Source of the DNA: a virus | Strand: one strand, 5' to 3' | DNA: 60,479 bases | IMG/VR virus record: IMGVR_UViG_3300036781_000392 | Span: 1 to 60,479 of that record | Shown: positions 1 to 7,545 of the stretch, one piece after another | Position numbering within the stretch: the first letter of the stretch is position 1 | How the letters are laid out: each line of letters begins with the position of its first letter | The notes under the pieces: generated by a model | What the model saw: the letters and a program-made list of their open reading frames with translations, nothing else | Databases searched by the model: none | Told to the model about the DNA's origin: nothing | Program-made: the position numbers and the translations under genes

Positions 1-127
1 TGCCTGGTCCGAGCCTGATCGCCGCAGGTCATTGCCAGGCGGTGCCTGACCATGCCTGACCGTTGGATCTTGCTTATGGTCAGGCAGGGTCAGGCTCGTG
101 ACAGGCATTGCGAGGCTCTGACCTGCG
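1..127. repeat. Exact terminal direct repeat (circle overlap)
   Basis: Bases 1-127 are identical to 60353-60479. A perfect 127-base overlap at the two ends of a contig is the usual mark of a circular molecule assembled with a k-mer of 127, so it should be collapsed to give a 60,352-bp circle. It is not evidence of biological terminal repeats. The circle could be a plasmid-state prophage, an excised prophage, or virion DNA joined at cos or circularly permuted. Confidence 0.9.
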
Positions 128-160
128 ACGTGTCAGGCAAGGTGAGGCAGATGGCAGGGT
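1..160. repeat. TGCCTGAC octamer cluster, candidate clt/TraB recognition site
   Basis: The octamer TGCCTGAC or its complement GTCAGGCA occurs exactly at 43-50, 53-60, 79-86 and 132-139. One-base variants lie at 89-96, 100-107 and 142-149, and related TGCCTGG forms lie at 60341-60348 and 60353-60360 (the latter equals bases 1-8). On the circle this is the roughly 210-bp gap between the 3' end of the TraB-like gene and the start of the gene ending at 60302. Streptomyces TraB translocases bind 8-bp repeats at the clt transfer locus, often close to traB. A clt role is inferred from that context. A replication iteron array or a repressor operator are alternatives. Confidence 0.5.
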
Positions 161-2413
161 TCAGATCCGAACAGAACGGGCGTTACTCTCTGCAACCTTG
201 AGGTCGGACAGCTGGTAGCCCATGGCGCGCTTGTCGTCGACGGTCGACACCCGCACCGACTCCAGACCCAGATCGACAGCGGCCAGCTGCTGCTTCAAGG
301 TCTTGCCAGCGCGGGCCGCGTAAGCGGTGTCCGCCTCGCCCTCGTTACGGGCGTAGCGGACAGAGTCGAAACCGGCGAGCGCCTCGCAAGCCTCCACCGT
401 CGTCACACAGCCGCGACCCGTCCGCTCCGCGGCACCGACCAGGTGGTCGATCAGCGTCGCCCGGACGATGCCGCCGTTGCCGCGAGCGCCGCCGGCCGCA
501 GCCGAGGCGCCCGTGAGACGCAGCATCTCCGCCTCCACCGGGTCGTTGTAGTGACCCGGCAGGCACCCGGCCTTGCGGCGGATCTCCGCGCCCGTCTCGA
601 TCAGCGGCAGGATCTCCCCCGTCGACTCGTCGATGAACAGGCTGCGAACCTCGACCATGCCGGTGTCCGGCGTGGTCAACCAGCCGCGACCACGGGTCTG
701 CTTGCTGTTCTCGATCTCCGACGCGTCGTAGCCGTCCCCAGCCTTCCCGTCACCGAGGATGACGTTGCTGGCGCCGGGCGACTCGACCCGGTTGGCCATG
801 CGGCCGTTGCAGTTACCGCGCAGGCGCGAAGGCACAATGCCGACCTCGGGGAACTGCGTGGCGAGGGCGACGATGATGCCGACGGCTGCGCCGACCGCCG
901 CGATCTGCGCCAGGTACTCGACGATCTCCTCTGCGTGCTCCTTCGACGGGCCCTTGGGCGCGGTGTAGGTGGCGAGCTCGTCGACGACGATCAGTTCGAT
1001 GCCGCCGAGCTTGTCGATCAGCTGCTCGCTCGCCTTGGACACCTGCAGCTCGACGAGGATCTCCGTCCGCCGGTTCATCTCCTCGACCATGACCCGGAGG
1101 AACTCGACCAGGCGCCCGGGATTGCGGCGCACGAACGTAGCGAGGACCGGCGCGAACGGTACGTACTCGCCCGTGCCCTTGCCGTCGAACAGGCGAACAC
1201 GGACACGCGGGTCGAGCATCGACCCCGCAAGGAGGTTCGCCAGCGCCATGCCCTTGCCGGACCTGGTCGCCCCTGCGAACAGCATGCTGTAGTCGCTGAT
1301 CGTCACCGAGTGCACGGTGCCGCGCTTGTCGAAGACCAGGGGAATGCCGTCTCGCCATGTGTTGATGGGCTCTGTGCATCCGATGAGCGGGGACTTGCGG
1401 ACCTTCAGGAACGGGTCCGTGAGCGCTGCCCAGATGTGAAGCCGGCCGTCCCTGTCGCCCTTCTGCAGGTCGATCTGCGACCGGGCGACCCCGAAGGCGC
1501 CCGCGATCTCGTCCTGCTTCGCCATCGCCTTCTGCGCGATCACGCCCGGCGGCAGGTCGACGATCGACACGAACGCGCCGGCCTTGTCGATCGCGGGCGG
1601 GAACACGGTCTTCGTCGTCTCTTCCTTGCCGATGACCCTCGCGGCCCGCAGCGCTTCGTCGATCATGCTCGGGGTCAGGGCGTCCCCGTCACCGAGGCTG
1701 CGGTGCACCGTGGACCAGTCGTCCTCGAGGTGGTCGGCATGCCGGCCGATGAACGCACCGGTGCCGAACGTGGCAGCCGCCGCGGCGACGACGCCGAACC
1801 ATCCCAGCTCTATGAACCCGGCGATCCCGGCAGCGGTGCACGGGGCGCAGACCGCGGCAGCGCGGATGTTCCGCCAGCGCGCCCGATCCTTCTTCGCCGC
1901 CTTGTGCATGGCGATCGCGGACTGCGCGTCAGCAGTCGCCGAGAGCGCCGCCTTCGTCGCCAGCTCCTTCTTCGTCCTCAGCATGCCGGGCGTGCGACGG
2001 GCAATGCGGTTCACCTTCCGGGACTGCTTCGTGGCGACGTGCGCCTGGTGAGCGAGCGCGTCGACCTGCACCCCCTCGAACCCGCGAATCCAGTCGACGG
2101 TCATGTGCGCGCCCCGGCCGAACTGTGCGATGTGGCCGTGGGCGGTGCCCTGCCGGCGAACCCAACGACGGGCGCCACGACGGCGGGCCCGGCAGAAAAT
2201 ACCGGCCCACTGCGCCCACCCCTCAGGGGTGCGCATCCACGTGGGGATCAGCGGGAAGTCGTCGACTGCGTCAACGCCGGCGGTCTTCTTGACCGTGATC
2301 GGGGCGGCCGGGGCCTCCACGCCGGGGAGGCCGTTGAGGACTTGGCGGGCGGATTCGAGGATGAGTGTCTTGTCGTCGGTGCCCCCTTGGGGCCGGGGGA
2401 TGAGGTCCGTCAT
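161..2413 (-). CDS. traB: TraB-like FtsK/SpoIIIE-family DNA translocase
   Basis: 750 aa. A hydrophobic segment at about residues 188-225 is followed by an FtsK-type motor domain with Walker A GATRSGKG (381-388) and Walker B LIVVDEL (about 474-480). The C-terminal 100 residues look like the small DNA-recognition domain of FtsK/TraB proteins. In Streptomyces plasmids and AICEs such as pSVH1 and pSAM2, TraB alone pumps double-stranded DNA between mycelial cells after binding 8-bp repeats at clt. A cluster of octamer repeats lies immediately beyond the stop codon here. The ATG has an AGGAG about 10 nt upstream. The gene follows a multi-spanning spread-type protein gene. It could instead be a cell-type FtsK homologue recruited for partition, but the single membrane segment region, the repeats and the GntR regulator favour transfer. 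Confidence 0.85.
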   Translation of the reverse strand: MTDLIPRPQGGTDDKTLILESARQVLNGLPGVEAPAAPITVKKTAGVDAVDDFPLIPTWMRTPEGWAQWAGIFCRARRRGARRWVRRQGTAHGHIAQFGRGAHMTVDWIRGFEGVQVDALAHQAHVATKQSRKVNRIARRTPGMLRTKKELATKAALSATADAQSAIAMHKAAKKDRARWRNIRAAAVCAPCTAAGIAGFIELGWFGVVAAAAATFGTGAFIGRHADHLEDDWSTVHRSLGDGDALTPSMIDEALRAARVIGKEETTKTVFPPAIDKAGAFVSIVDLPPGVIAQKAMAKQDEIAGAFGVARSQIDLQKGDRDGRLHIWAALTDPFLKVRKSPLIGCTEPINTWRDGIPLVFDKRGTVHSVTISDYSMLFAGATRSGKGMALANLLAGSMLDPRVRVRLFDGKGTGEYVPFAPVLATFVRRNPGRLVEFLRVMVEEMNRRTEILVELQVSKASEQLIDKLGGIELIVVDELATYTAPKGPSKEHAEEIVEYLAQIAAVGAAVGIIVALATQFPEVGIVPSRLRGNCNGRMANRVESPGASNVILGDGKAGDGYDASEIENSKQTRGRGWLTTPDTGMVEVRSLFIDESTGEILPLIETGAEIRRKAGCLPGHYNDPVEAEMLRLTGASAAAGGARGNGGIVRATLIDHLVGAAERTGRGCVTTVEACEALAGFDSVRYARNEGEADTAYAARAGKTLKQQLAAVDLGLESVRVSTVDDKRAMGYQLSDLKVAESNARSVRI

Positions 2414-2451
2414 GATTACTGATCTCCTGTGCTCGTGAGTGGGTCAGGGGG

Positions 2452-2497
2452 CCCGGGGCGGCCGGCACTTGCTTGGCGGCTGGACGGCCGCCCCGGG
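2452..2497. terminator. GC-rich inverted repeat between spread gene and traB
   Basis: A perfect 13-bp inverted repeat (CCCGGGGCGGCCG at 2452-2464, complement at 2485-2497) lies between the stop at 2504 and the traB start. No T-run follows on the minus strand, so it may attenuate traB transcription or protect mRNA rather than fully terminate. Confidence 0.5.
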
Positions 2498-2503
2498 GCG
2501 GAG

Positions 2504-3877
2504 CTACTTGGCGATGCGGGCGGAGACTGACTTGCGGGCGGTGCCGCTGGCGGCGGCCGTGCGGTACTCGGACCGCTCCCTCATGACCCGGTCGCGCAGC
2601 CGAGCGCCACTTCCCTTGCGGATGTGCATGCGGCTCTCGAGCTGCCGCGCGGACACGGGCTTGCCCTCCGCGTAAAGGTCTTCGGCCACACTCAGAGCCT
2701 CCGGCAAGCGCGCCTCCAACTCCTCTTCGGACAGTTCATTTCCAGTGCCCCCAGAACGGGCCTCGCGGGCTTCCTGCGGGCCGTTCTCGGACGCACCCTC
2801 AATCGCGTACAACCCGCCCCCCGTCTGGCTTGTAGGGCCCTCAGGGAGGCTCGCGAAACCAGGCAGCGGAGACACCGGTCCGAGAGTCGGGAACACGTTC
2901 GGCAGAGGGCTCAACGCGGTCGCCATGAGGCCGTTGCGGAGAAGCTCCGGACGAACGTGCTCGCCCAGTTCGAACGCCGCCCCGAGCGCCACCCGAGACG
3001 TCGTCGCCGTCGTGTACAGCTCCGCCGACATACCCGGCTCGGCACCCCGGTGGATACGCCACGCCGTCGCGAACGCTTCCTCGTCCGTGATCTGTCCGAA
3101 GGGCAGCGCCGACAGAAGACGGTCCGCCTCCTTCGCGATGTCCTTGTGATCCTTCCGGCGCTTCGCCAGGTGCTCCGCGCGCGCCTTCTCCGCTGCGCGG
3201 TGCTCCTTCGCCTCCCGACGCTCGGCCTTCGTCCGGCCGTTCGTGCCGTGCATCTTCAAGTCCCAGATGCCGAACGCCACGAGCGACGAAGCACCGAGGA
3301 CGTAGGCGACCCACGGGTGCTGCACGTACTGCTCCTGGCCGTGCCAGAAGTTCACCGCCGACGCGGCCAGCGCGAAGAGCCAACCGGCGGCCCGGAACTT
3401 CCCGGCCCCCCGCTCCTTGTCCTCGGCCTGCTTCGCCATGAACGTCACCGCCCACGCCGAACCCTCGAGCATCGCCGCCAACAGCGCGGCCAACGCGACG
3501 TTGACATCCGCACCCGACAGCGCCGACACCTGGCTGACGACAGCCGGGATGATCGAGGCGGCCATGACGAACGCCACGAACGGCGTCGACGGATTCGCCT
3601 TCAGCCAGCGCACGTGGCGCGCCCGCTTGGCAGCAGCAGCAGCCTTGCCCTGCGCCTTCTTCGCGTCGCGCTGCCGCTGCTCCTCGCGCCTGACCCGACG
3701 CCCCTCCGCGTCAGCGCGGCGCTGCCGCTCCTCCGCGGCCTCCCGGTCAAGACGCTTCTGATCGGCGTCGATCTCCTTGGCCTTCAGCTGAGCCTCCAGC
3801 AGGAGGCGACGGTCTTCGCGGGCCTGTTCGGCGCTCTGCGCCCGGTCGGCGCGGCGCTCCTCGGTCCAGTTGCTCAT
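2504..3877 (-). CDS. Spread-type multi-spanning membrane protein (DUF2637-like)
   Basis: 457 aa. The N-terminal 100 residues are highly charged and predicted coiled coil. They are followed by about four hydrophobic segments between residues 110 and 220, with the pattern of DUF2637-type Streptomyces plasmid proteins. A long charged stretch follows, then a C-terminal part (about 395-450) that resembles a winged helix. Genes of this kind sit beside traB in Streptomyces plasmids and help spread DNA along the mycelium. The start overlaps the stop of the next gene upstream by 4 bp (ATGA), so the two are probably translationally coupled. The spread role is inferred from neighbourhood and topology. 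Confidence 0.65.
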   Translation of the reverse strand: MSNWTEERRADRAQSAEQAREDRRLLLEAQLKAKEIDADQKRLDREAAEERQRRADAEGRRVRREEQRQRDAKKAQGKAAAAAKRARHVRWLKANPSTPFVAFVMAASIIPAVVSQVSALSGADVNVALAALLAAMLEGSAWAVTFMAKQAEDKERGAGKFRAAGWLFALAASAVNFWHGQEQYVQHPWVAYVLGASSLVAFGIWDLKMHGTNGRTKAERREAKEHRAAEKARAEHLAKRRKDHKDIAKEADRLLSALPFGQITDEEAFATAWRIHRGAEPGMSAELYTTATTSRVALGAAFELGEHVRPELLRNGLMATALSPLPNVFPTLGPVSPLPGFASLPEGPTSQTGGGLYAIEGASENGPQEAREARSGGTGNELSEEELEARLPEALSVAEDLYAEGKPVSARQLESRMHIRKGSGARLRDRVMRERSEYRTAAASGTARKSVSARIAK

Positions 3878-4107
3878 CGTGTGCTCCTACGGGTGACGAA
3901 GAGATAGAAGGCGGTGAAGGCCGCTGCTGGGATCAGGACTGCCGGGTTGATCAGCACGCCGAGCACGGCGCACAGGATCGTCGCGACGGGCACCTGGATC
4001 TGCGTCAGCAGCAGCGCCATGAGGACGAGAAGGACTCGACCTCCGGGACGGAGCGTCCGCCGCGGGGATGCGGGGGGCGCCTGATGGCGGGTGAATGTCG
4101 GGCCCAC
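3874..4107 (-). CDS. Small two-span membrane protein, Spd-like
   Basis: 77 aa with a GTG start behind AGGAG. Two hydrophobic stretches (about residues 25-40 and 46-70) and a basic C-terminus. It overlaps the following spread-type gene by 4 bp. Streptomyces conjugative plasmids commonly encode several short hydrophobic Spd proteins next to traB. Size, topology and position fit that group, but no specific family can be named. Confidence 0.6.
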   Translation of the reverse strand: MGPTFTRHQAPPASPRRTLRPGGRVLLVLMALLLTQIQVPVATILCAVLGVLINPAVLIPAAAFTAFYLFVTRRSTR

Positions 4108-4212
4108 GGTGGGCTCCTCTCTAGGTAGTCGGTGGACAGTGGTCGGTGCCCTCGTCTGCCTTTGCAGCTACGCCCGTGATCGACGGACGAGGGTTGAGGT
4201 GGTGCCTGTGCC

Positions 4213-4803
4213 TCAGCTCTGTTCTCGTGCTTTCCGGTTCGCACGGACTGTCCTGGAGTGCTCCGTGTTGGCCGCCCTGCACTGCTCGCATCGACAGCCC
4301 TGCCGGTACCGCCACCAGCCGTGCCGAACCTCGACGACGTTGTTCTGGGGCTTGGCTGGTCGGGCTTGGCGCCGTCGTTCGTGGTAGCGCCTGTCGATCT
4401 CTCGCTTGCACGTCCGGCAGACGCGATGGCCGTCGGCGGCGATGGAGGTGTTGGCCTCATCGAACGGGTGGCCGCTATCGCACTGTTTCTTGCGGGCGTT
4501 TGCGGCGCTGAAGGATGTCCCGCGCAGGATGTTCTCTGCGTTCGTAACGGGCTCCAAGTGCTCAGGGCGCACGCAGGCTCGGTTCCGACACAGGTGGTCG
4601 ATCACGAGCCCTTCAGGTATGGCGCCGTGAGCTGCCTCGTAGGCGAGTCGGTGAGCCTGAAAAGCCTTGCCCCGCAAGCTGAATCGTCCATACCCGTCGA
4701 CATCCACGCTGCCCTGCCAGGTCCAACAGGCGTCTTGCATCTCGACGCGCGCCCGGAAGCGGACCAGGTCCGCGTCGGTCATGTCGAAACTGTTGCTAGG
4801 CAC
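4213..4803 (-). CDS. HNH endonuclease (homing type)
   Basis: 196 aa. The HNH core runs from H51-R52 through D69-H70 and C72/C77 to H82 and N88, with the order DHLCRNRACVRPEHL that is typical of phage HNH_3 homing enzymes. A second cysteine-rich part (CDSGHPF, CRTC) and a C-terminal CRCEQC pair suggest extra zinc-binding DNA-recognition modules. GTG start at 4803 with a weak AAGGG upstream; ATG at 4782 is an alternative. It lies between small transfer-module genes, so it is probably a free-standing mobile nuclease inserted in the operon. Confidence 0.85.
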   Translation of the reverse strand: MPSNSFDMTDADLVRFRARVEMQDACWTWQGSVDVDGYGRFSLRGKAFQAHRLAYEAAHGAIPEGLVIDHLCRNRACVRPEHLEPVTNAENILRGTSFSAANARKKQCDSGHPFDEANTSIAADGHRVCRTCKREIDRRYHERRRQARPAKPQNNVVEVRHGWWRYRQGCRCEQCRAANTEHSRTVRANRKAREQS

Positions 4804-4825
4804 TGGCAGGATCCCTTCGTGATTG

Positions 4826-5062
4826 TTAGCGCCACGGCTGGATGCCGGCTGGCGTGCTGGTCAGTTGCCGTGCGTGCAGTTCGGGTCGCAGTCCCGCGAG
4901 TCGCAGATGGTGACGGTGCCGCAGCCGATCGCCTTGCTGATCCCGTTTGGCGATCCGTCCGCCGGTCTCGCCGGCGACCTGACGACCGGCCCCCTGCAAG
5001 CGCCGGGAGATGTACTCCGGTGCGGACATGTCGTTCTCCTCGCGTGCCTGACGTCCGAACAT
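4826..5062 (-). CDS. Small hypothetical protein of the transfer module
   Basis: 78 aa from an ATG preceded by AAGGAG; a second ATG 33 bases on (MSAPEY) has its own GAGGAG. It shares the opening MFG with the next gene upstream. The last third looks odd in this frame (very rich in His, Arg and Leu). The +1 frame over the same bases reads CDSRDCDPNCTHGN followed by a stop, which looks more like a real Cys-rich protein tail. A frameshift or dual reading is therefore possible. No function is recognised. Confidence 0.5.
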   Translation of the reverse strand: MFGRQAREENDMSAPEYISRRLQGAGRQVAGETGGRIAKRDQQGDRLRHRHHLRLAGLRPELHARQLTSTPAGIQPWR

Positions 5063-5137
5063 GTGGTGCTCCTTCCTGGACCGGGACTGTCCCGGCTCCC
5101 CTCACCGCCGGTACGGGACCGGCGGATCGGGCAACCG

Positions 5138-5407
5138 TCAGGCCGCGTTGGAGGGCAGGTCGTAGCGGATGCCGCGGATCCTGTCGGCGGCGTAAAGCGC
5201 CAAGGCCACGACCAGACCGAGCGATGCGAGGGGCGGGGCGGGCAGCTTTTGCGCGAGCTCCATCACCCTGGCGTCCGCGGCTGCCCACTCCGGGGAGTCG
5301 ACGCCGTGGCTGGCCTCGATCGCGTCCAGCTCATCGAGCGCTGCAGAGTGCTCCGCCTCGACCGCGGCCAGGGCGGCCTTCCGAGCGGGGGTCTTGAATC
5401 CGAACAT
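5138..5407 (-). CDS. Small helical protein with one membrane segment
   Basis: 89 aa. ATG at 5407 chosen because of the GGAGG about 6 nt upstream; an upstream start at 5458 lacks a comparable site. Residues 10-55 form an Ala/Glu-rich helical region and residues 60-76 a hydrophobic segment. Size and position suit a Spd-like accessory transfer protein, but no family is recognised. Confidence 0.6.
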   Translation of the reverse strand: MFGFKTPARKAALAAVEAEHSAALDELDAIEASHGVDSPEWAAADARVMELAQKLPAPPLASLGLVVALALYAADRIRGIRYDLPSNAA

Positions 5408-5493
5408 GTGGGTCCTCCGTTGAGTGGTTGGTGCGGATGGTCTGGTCGTGCTCGGCACCGTCCGGCCCGGAGGCCGGGCGGCACCGGGCTCGG

Positions 5494-5718
5494 TCAGGCC
5501 GCAGCCGGGTAGCTGGGGGCTTCGACGCCGGCCAGGACCGGCGCCTCACCCGGGTGCCGCTGGTCGTAGTCCGAGGCGAGCGCCCCGATGTGCGCCATCC
5601 CGAGCCGGTCCCAGCGCTCCAAGGCGTGCAGGTAGCTGGTCTGGAGCTCGGCCCGGCGGGCCTGGTCGGCCTCGTAGGCGTCAAGGTCGGACGTGATGAG
5701 ACGCAGGTGCGGAGACAT
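5494..5718 (-). CDS. Hypothetical protein
   Basis: 74 aa. ATG at 5718 chosen over an upstream start because GAAAGG sits about 8 nt before it. Mostly helical and acidic, with no membrane segment or cysteine. Part of the run of small genes between the excisionase-like gene and traB. Confidence 0.55.
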   Translation of the reverse strand: MSPHLRLITSDLDAYEADQARRAELQTSYLHALERWDRLGMAHIGALASDYDQRHPGEAPVLAGVEAPSYPAAA

Positions 5719-5816
5719 GGGGGTGCCTTTCAACTGAAGTGGATGGGTTGGTAGCCGCCGCCGCGGGGACGGGGTGGACACCGCGACGGCGGCCGAACAG
5801 GGAGTGGAGCGGTGGA

Positions 5817-5894
5817 TCAGCGGGTCGGGTTCTCGCTGCGCTGGTTCTTCTCGCGAAGCTCGCGGAGCATCCGCTCGCGGTCGGCGTCGGTCAT
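5817..5894 (-). CDS. 25-residue peptide gene, translationally coupled
   Basis: Encodes MTDADRERMLRELREKNQ followed by seven more residues. Its ATG overlaps the upstream TGA (ATGA). The charged helical peptide looks protein-like, and the tight overlap argues that it is translated. Function unknown. Confidence 0.45.
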   Translation of the reverse strand: MTDADRERMLRELREKNQRSENPTR

Positions 5895-6079
5895 CGCGCC
5901 CACCCGCTCGGCTGCTCGGCGTTCGCGGCGGCCGACTCGAAGGCGGCGCGGGCAGACATGCCGTACACCGGCAGAGCGTCAGCCATCGGGTGAGTCGGAT
6001 CCCCGGCGATCTCGATGGCGAAGCGCACGTTGCCCTCGCCCCGGGTCTCCTCGGCCTGAGCGAAGAACGGATTCGACAT
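5891..6079 (-). CDS. Hypothetical protein
   Basis: 62 aa from ATG 6079 with GGGGGTGG upstream; a GTG four codons earlier is possible. It contains FAIEIAGDPTHP near the middle and an Ala-rich end. It overlaps the 25-residue gene downstream by 4 bp. No family recognised. Confidence 0.5.
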   Translation of the reverse strand: MSNPFFAQAEETRGEGNVRFAIEIAGDPTHPMADALPVYGMSARAAFESAAANAEQPSGWAR

Positions 6080-6084
6080 CACCG

Positions 6085-6222
6085 TCACCACCCCCGCACA
6101 GCGATGGCGCGGCGACGGGCACGAGTCTCAGTGGGAAGCGGGCGGGCGTCGGCCTGACGGGCACGGCGCAGAGCCTCATCGGCCTGGGAGGGCGAGGTGG
6201 GCTTCGGGGTCTTCTCGGTCAT
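6085..6222 (-). CDS. Small basic hypothetical protein
   Basis: 45 aa, Arg-rich, with an ATG behind GGAGGTGGCCTG. Its start overlaps the stop of the excisionase-like gene (TGATG), so both are probably made from the same message. No function is visible. Confidence 0.5.
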   Translation of the reverse strand: MTEKTPKPTSPSQADEALRRARQADARPLPTETRARRRAIAVRGW

Positions 6223-6455
6223 CAGGCCACCTCCGACATCGAAGGCGGGGTGACGGCGGCGGTGTCGAGGAACGCCGCGAGCGACGCCTCCAGGACGCGG
6301 AAGCGGGGGCGGCCCTGCCCCTTCGCGATGTCGATCGCCGAGAGGCGGCCGGTACGGATGAGTTGGCGCACGTGCTGAGTGGTGCTGCAGAGGCGGCGAG
6401 CCACCTCGCCGGTGGTCAGGTAGTCGCCCGGAGGGGCGACGGAGTTGGACGTCAC
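6222..6455 (-). CDS. Excisionase-family helix-turn-helix protein
   Basis: 77 aa. GTG at 6455 with AGGGGAG upstream is preferred to an ATG 63 bases earlier that has no ribosome site. Residues 12-60 (LTTGEVARRL then HVRQLIRTGRL then a GRPRFRV wing) are the MerR/excisionase-type HTH used by Xis of pSAM2-like elements. It heads the minus-strand transfer operon just behind a GCTCTAGAGC operator, so the GntR regulator may control it. It may serve either of the element's tyrosine recombinases, or act as an operon regulator. Confidence 0.75.
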   Translation of the reverse strand: MTSNSVAPPGDYLTTGEVARRLCSTTQHVRQLIRTGRLSAIDIAKGQGRPRFRVLEASLAAFLDTAAVTPPSMSEVA

Positions 6456-6524
6456 TGGGTTCTCCCCTGAGGTCGACTGGGGCTGACACCCATAGCTTGG
6501 CAGATTGATATGCAGCAATCAATG

Positions 6525-6534
6525 GCTCTAGAGC
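6525..6534. promoter_or_regulatory. GCTCTAGAGC palindromic operator upstream of xis-like gene
   Basis: A perfect 10-bp palindrome, identical to the one at 7465-7474. It lies about 70 bp upstream of the excisionase-like gene and just past the regulator's terminator. GntR proteins bind short palindromes of this kind. The pairing with the adjacent GntR protein is inferred. Confidence 0.6.
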
Positions 6535-6561
6535 ACATACAACGAATCTAAGACAGCAAAA

Positions 6562-6589
6562 GGCCCCCACCCCGTGCGGGGTGGGGGCC
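6562..6589 (-). terminator. Intrinsic terminator of the GntR gene
   Basis: A strong hairpin (GGCCCCCACCCCG, loop, complement) followed on the minus strand by TTTTGCTGTCTT. It sits 12 bp past the GntR stop codon and isolates that gene from the xis-tra operon. Confidence 0.8.
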
Positions 6590-6601
6590 AGAAGGTGCAG
6601 G

Positions 6602-7360
6602 TCAGGCCTCGAAGTCGTACACGAGGAGGAACTTCGAAGCGTCCAAAACCATTCGGTTGATCTCGACGACACGCCCGTCGGCTCGCATCGCGGAGCGGTG
6701 CTGCTCGATGACCGGCGCACCGGAGGCGAGCTTCAGGTCGTCGACCTCGGGGGGCGTCGCCAAGCGGCAACGAACCTGCTCGCGGAACTTCACCGGTCCG
6801 TGTCCGGCTTCACGCAGGCGGGCGTAGATGCCGCCCGGGCCAGCGTCGCTCTCGGTGATCCGAGTGTCGTGCGCCAAATCGTCCGGAATGTAGGAGGTGG
6901 CGCGCATGACGATCTCACCGTCCACCACGTACCGCCGATCCCGCTTCCAGACGCGGGCGTCAGGGTCCATGTCGAGCGCGCGGGCCACATCGTCTTGAGC
7001 GTTGATCAGTTCGACATCGGTCCGGCCGAGCACCGTCATGCGGCGGTCCTCGATGTCGACCTCCCACATCGAGCGTCCTTCGCCCCACTGGCTCGCCGAC
7101 AGCCGCTCCAGAGCGTTGCGCACGATCGGGCGCCACTGTGTCAGCCACCAACCGGATCCGACGCGGGACTCGACGAGACCCTCATCCTTGAGTACGCCGA
7201 GCGCCTGCCGGACCGTGGCCAGTGACGCTCCGTACTCCGTACTCAGGTCGCGCTCCGGAGGCAGCTTCCGTTTCTCGTCGAACGCCCCGCTCTTGATGCG
7301 ATCGCGCAGCTCGCCGGCGATGACCCGGTACTTGTGCGGCTCGCCGGCCTTTGGTGTCAC
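6602..7360 (-). CDS. GntR-family (UTRA-type) transcriptional regulator, KorSA-like
   Basis: 252 aa from a GTG with AAGGAG 6 nt upstream; an ATG eight codons earlier lacks a ribosome site. Residues about 10-75 are the GntR winged helix (LPPERDLSTEYGASLATVRQ, then ALGVLKDEGLVE). The rest matches a UTRA effector-binding fold. KorSA of pSAM2 and related Kor proteins are GntR/UTRA repressors that hold transfer and replication genes off. Two GCTCTAGAGC palindromes and a half-matching TCTAGAG at 7384-7390 flank the gene, which fits autoregulation plus control of the divergent 7546 gene and the xis operon. Confidence 0.85.
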   Translation of the reverse strand: MTPKAGEPHKYRVIAGELRDRIKSGAFDEKRKLPPERDLSTEYGASLATVRQALGVLKDEGLVESRVGSGWWLTQWRPIVRNALERLSASQWGEGRSMWEVDIEDRRMTVLGRTDVELINAQDDVARALDMDPDARVWKRDRRYVVDGEIVMRATSYIPDDLAHDTRITESDAGPGGIYARLREAGHGPVKFREQVRCRLATPPEVDDLKLASGAPVIEQHRSAMRADGRVVEINRMVLDASKFLLVYDFEA

Positions 7361-7464
7361 GGGCTCTCCTTGGGATCGATTCATCTAGAGCAACGCTACC
7401 TGCTCCATATCACTGCTGGTCAATCTGTGGGTAATGCGCCCCCCGAGAGGAGCTGGCGTCAATT

Positions 7465-7474
7465 GCTCTAGAGC
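7465..7474. promoter_or_regulatory. GCTCTAGAGC operator in the GntR / GIY-YIG divergent promoter
   Basis: The second perfect GCTCTAGAGC copy, about 105 bp upstream of the GntR start and 72 bp upstream of the GIY-YIG start. A related TCTAGAGC at 7384-7391 is closer to the GntR start. Together they suggest a GntR-controlled divergent promoter. Confidence 0.6.
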
Positions 7475-7545
7475 GCTACGGTGGCTCGGTAGCCAGTTCG
7501 TCACCGAGGGCGAATGACCTCTTGCTGTTGGAACCCGGGAGGATC

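Noticed and set aside
1-127. Biological long terminal repeat
   Set aside because: Exact 127-base identity at contig ends equals a common assembly k-mer and is better explained by circularity.
161-2413. FtsK-like protein as the phage packaging motor
   Set aside because: A complete TerL with motor and nuclease motifs is present at 55297-56823. The FtsK-like gene is in the transfer module with a membrane segment and repeats nearby.
443-2422. Long open frames antisense to traB and to most other genes
   Set aside because: Products are Arg/Pro/Gly-rich shadows caused by GC-rich third positions. They have no domains or ribosome sites, and the opposite strand has clear motifs.
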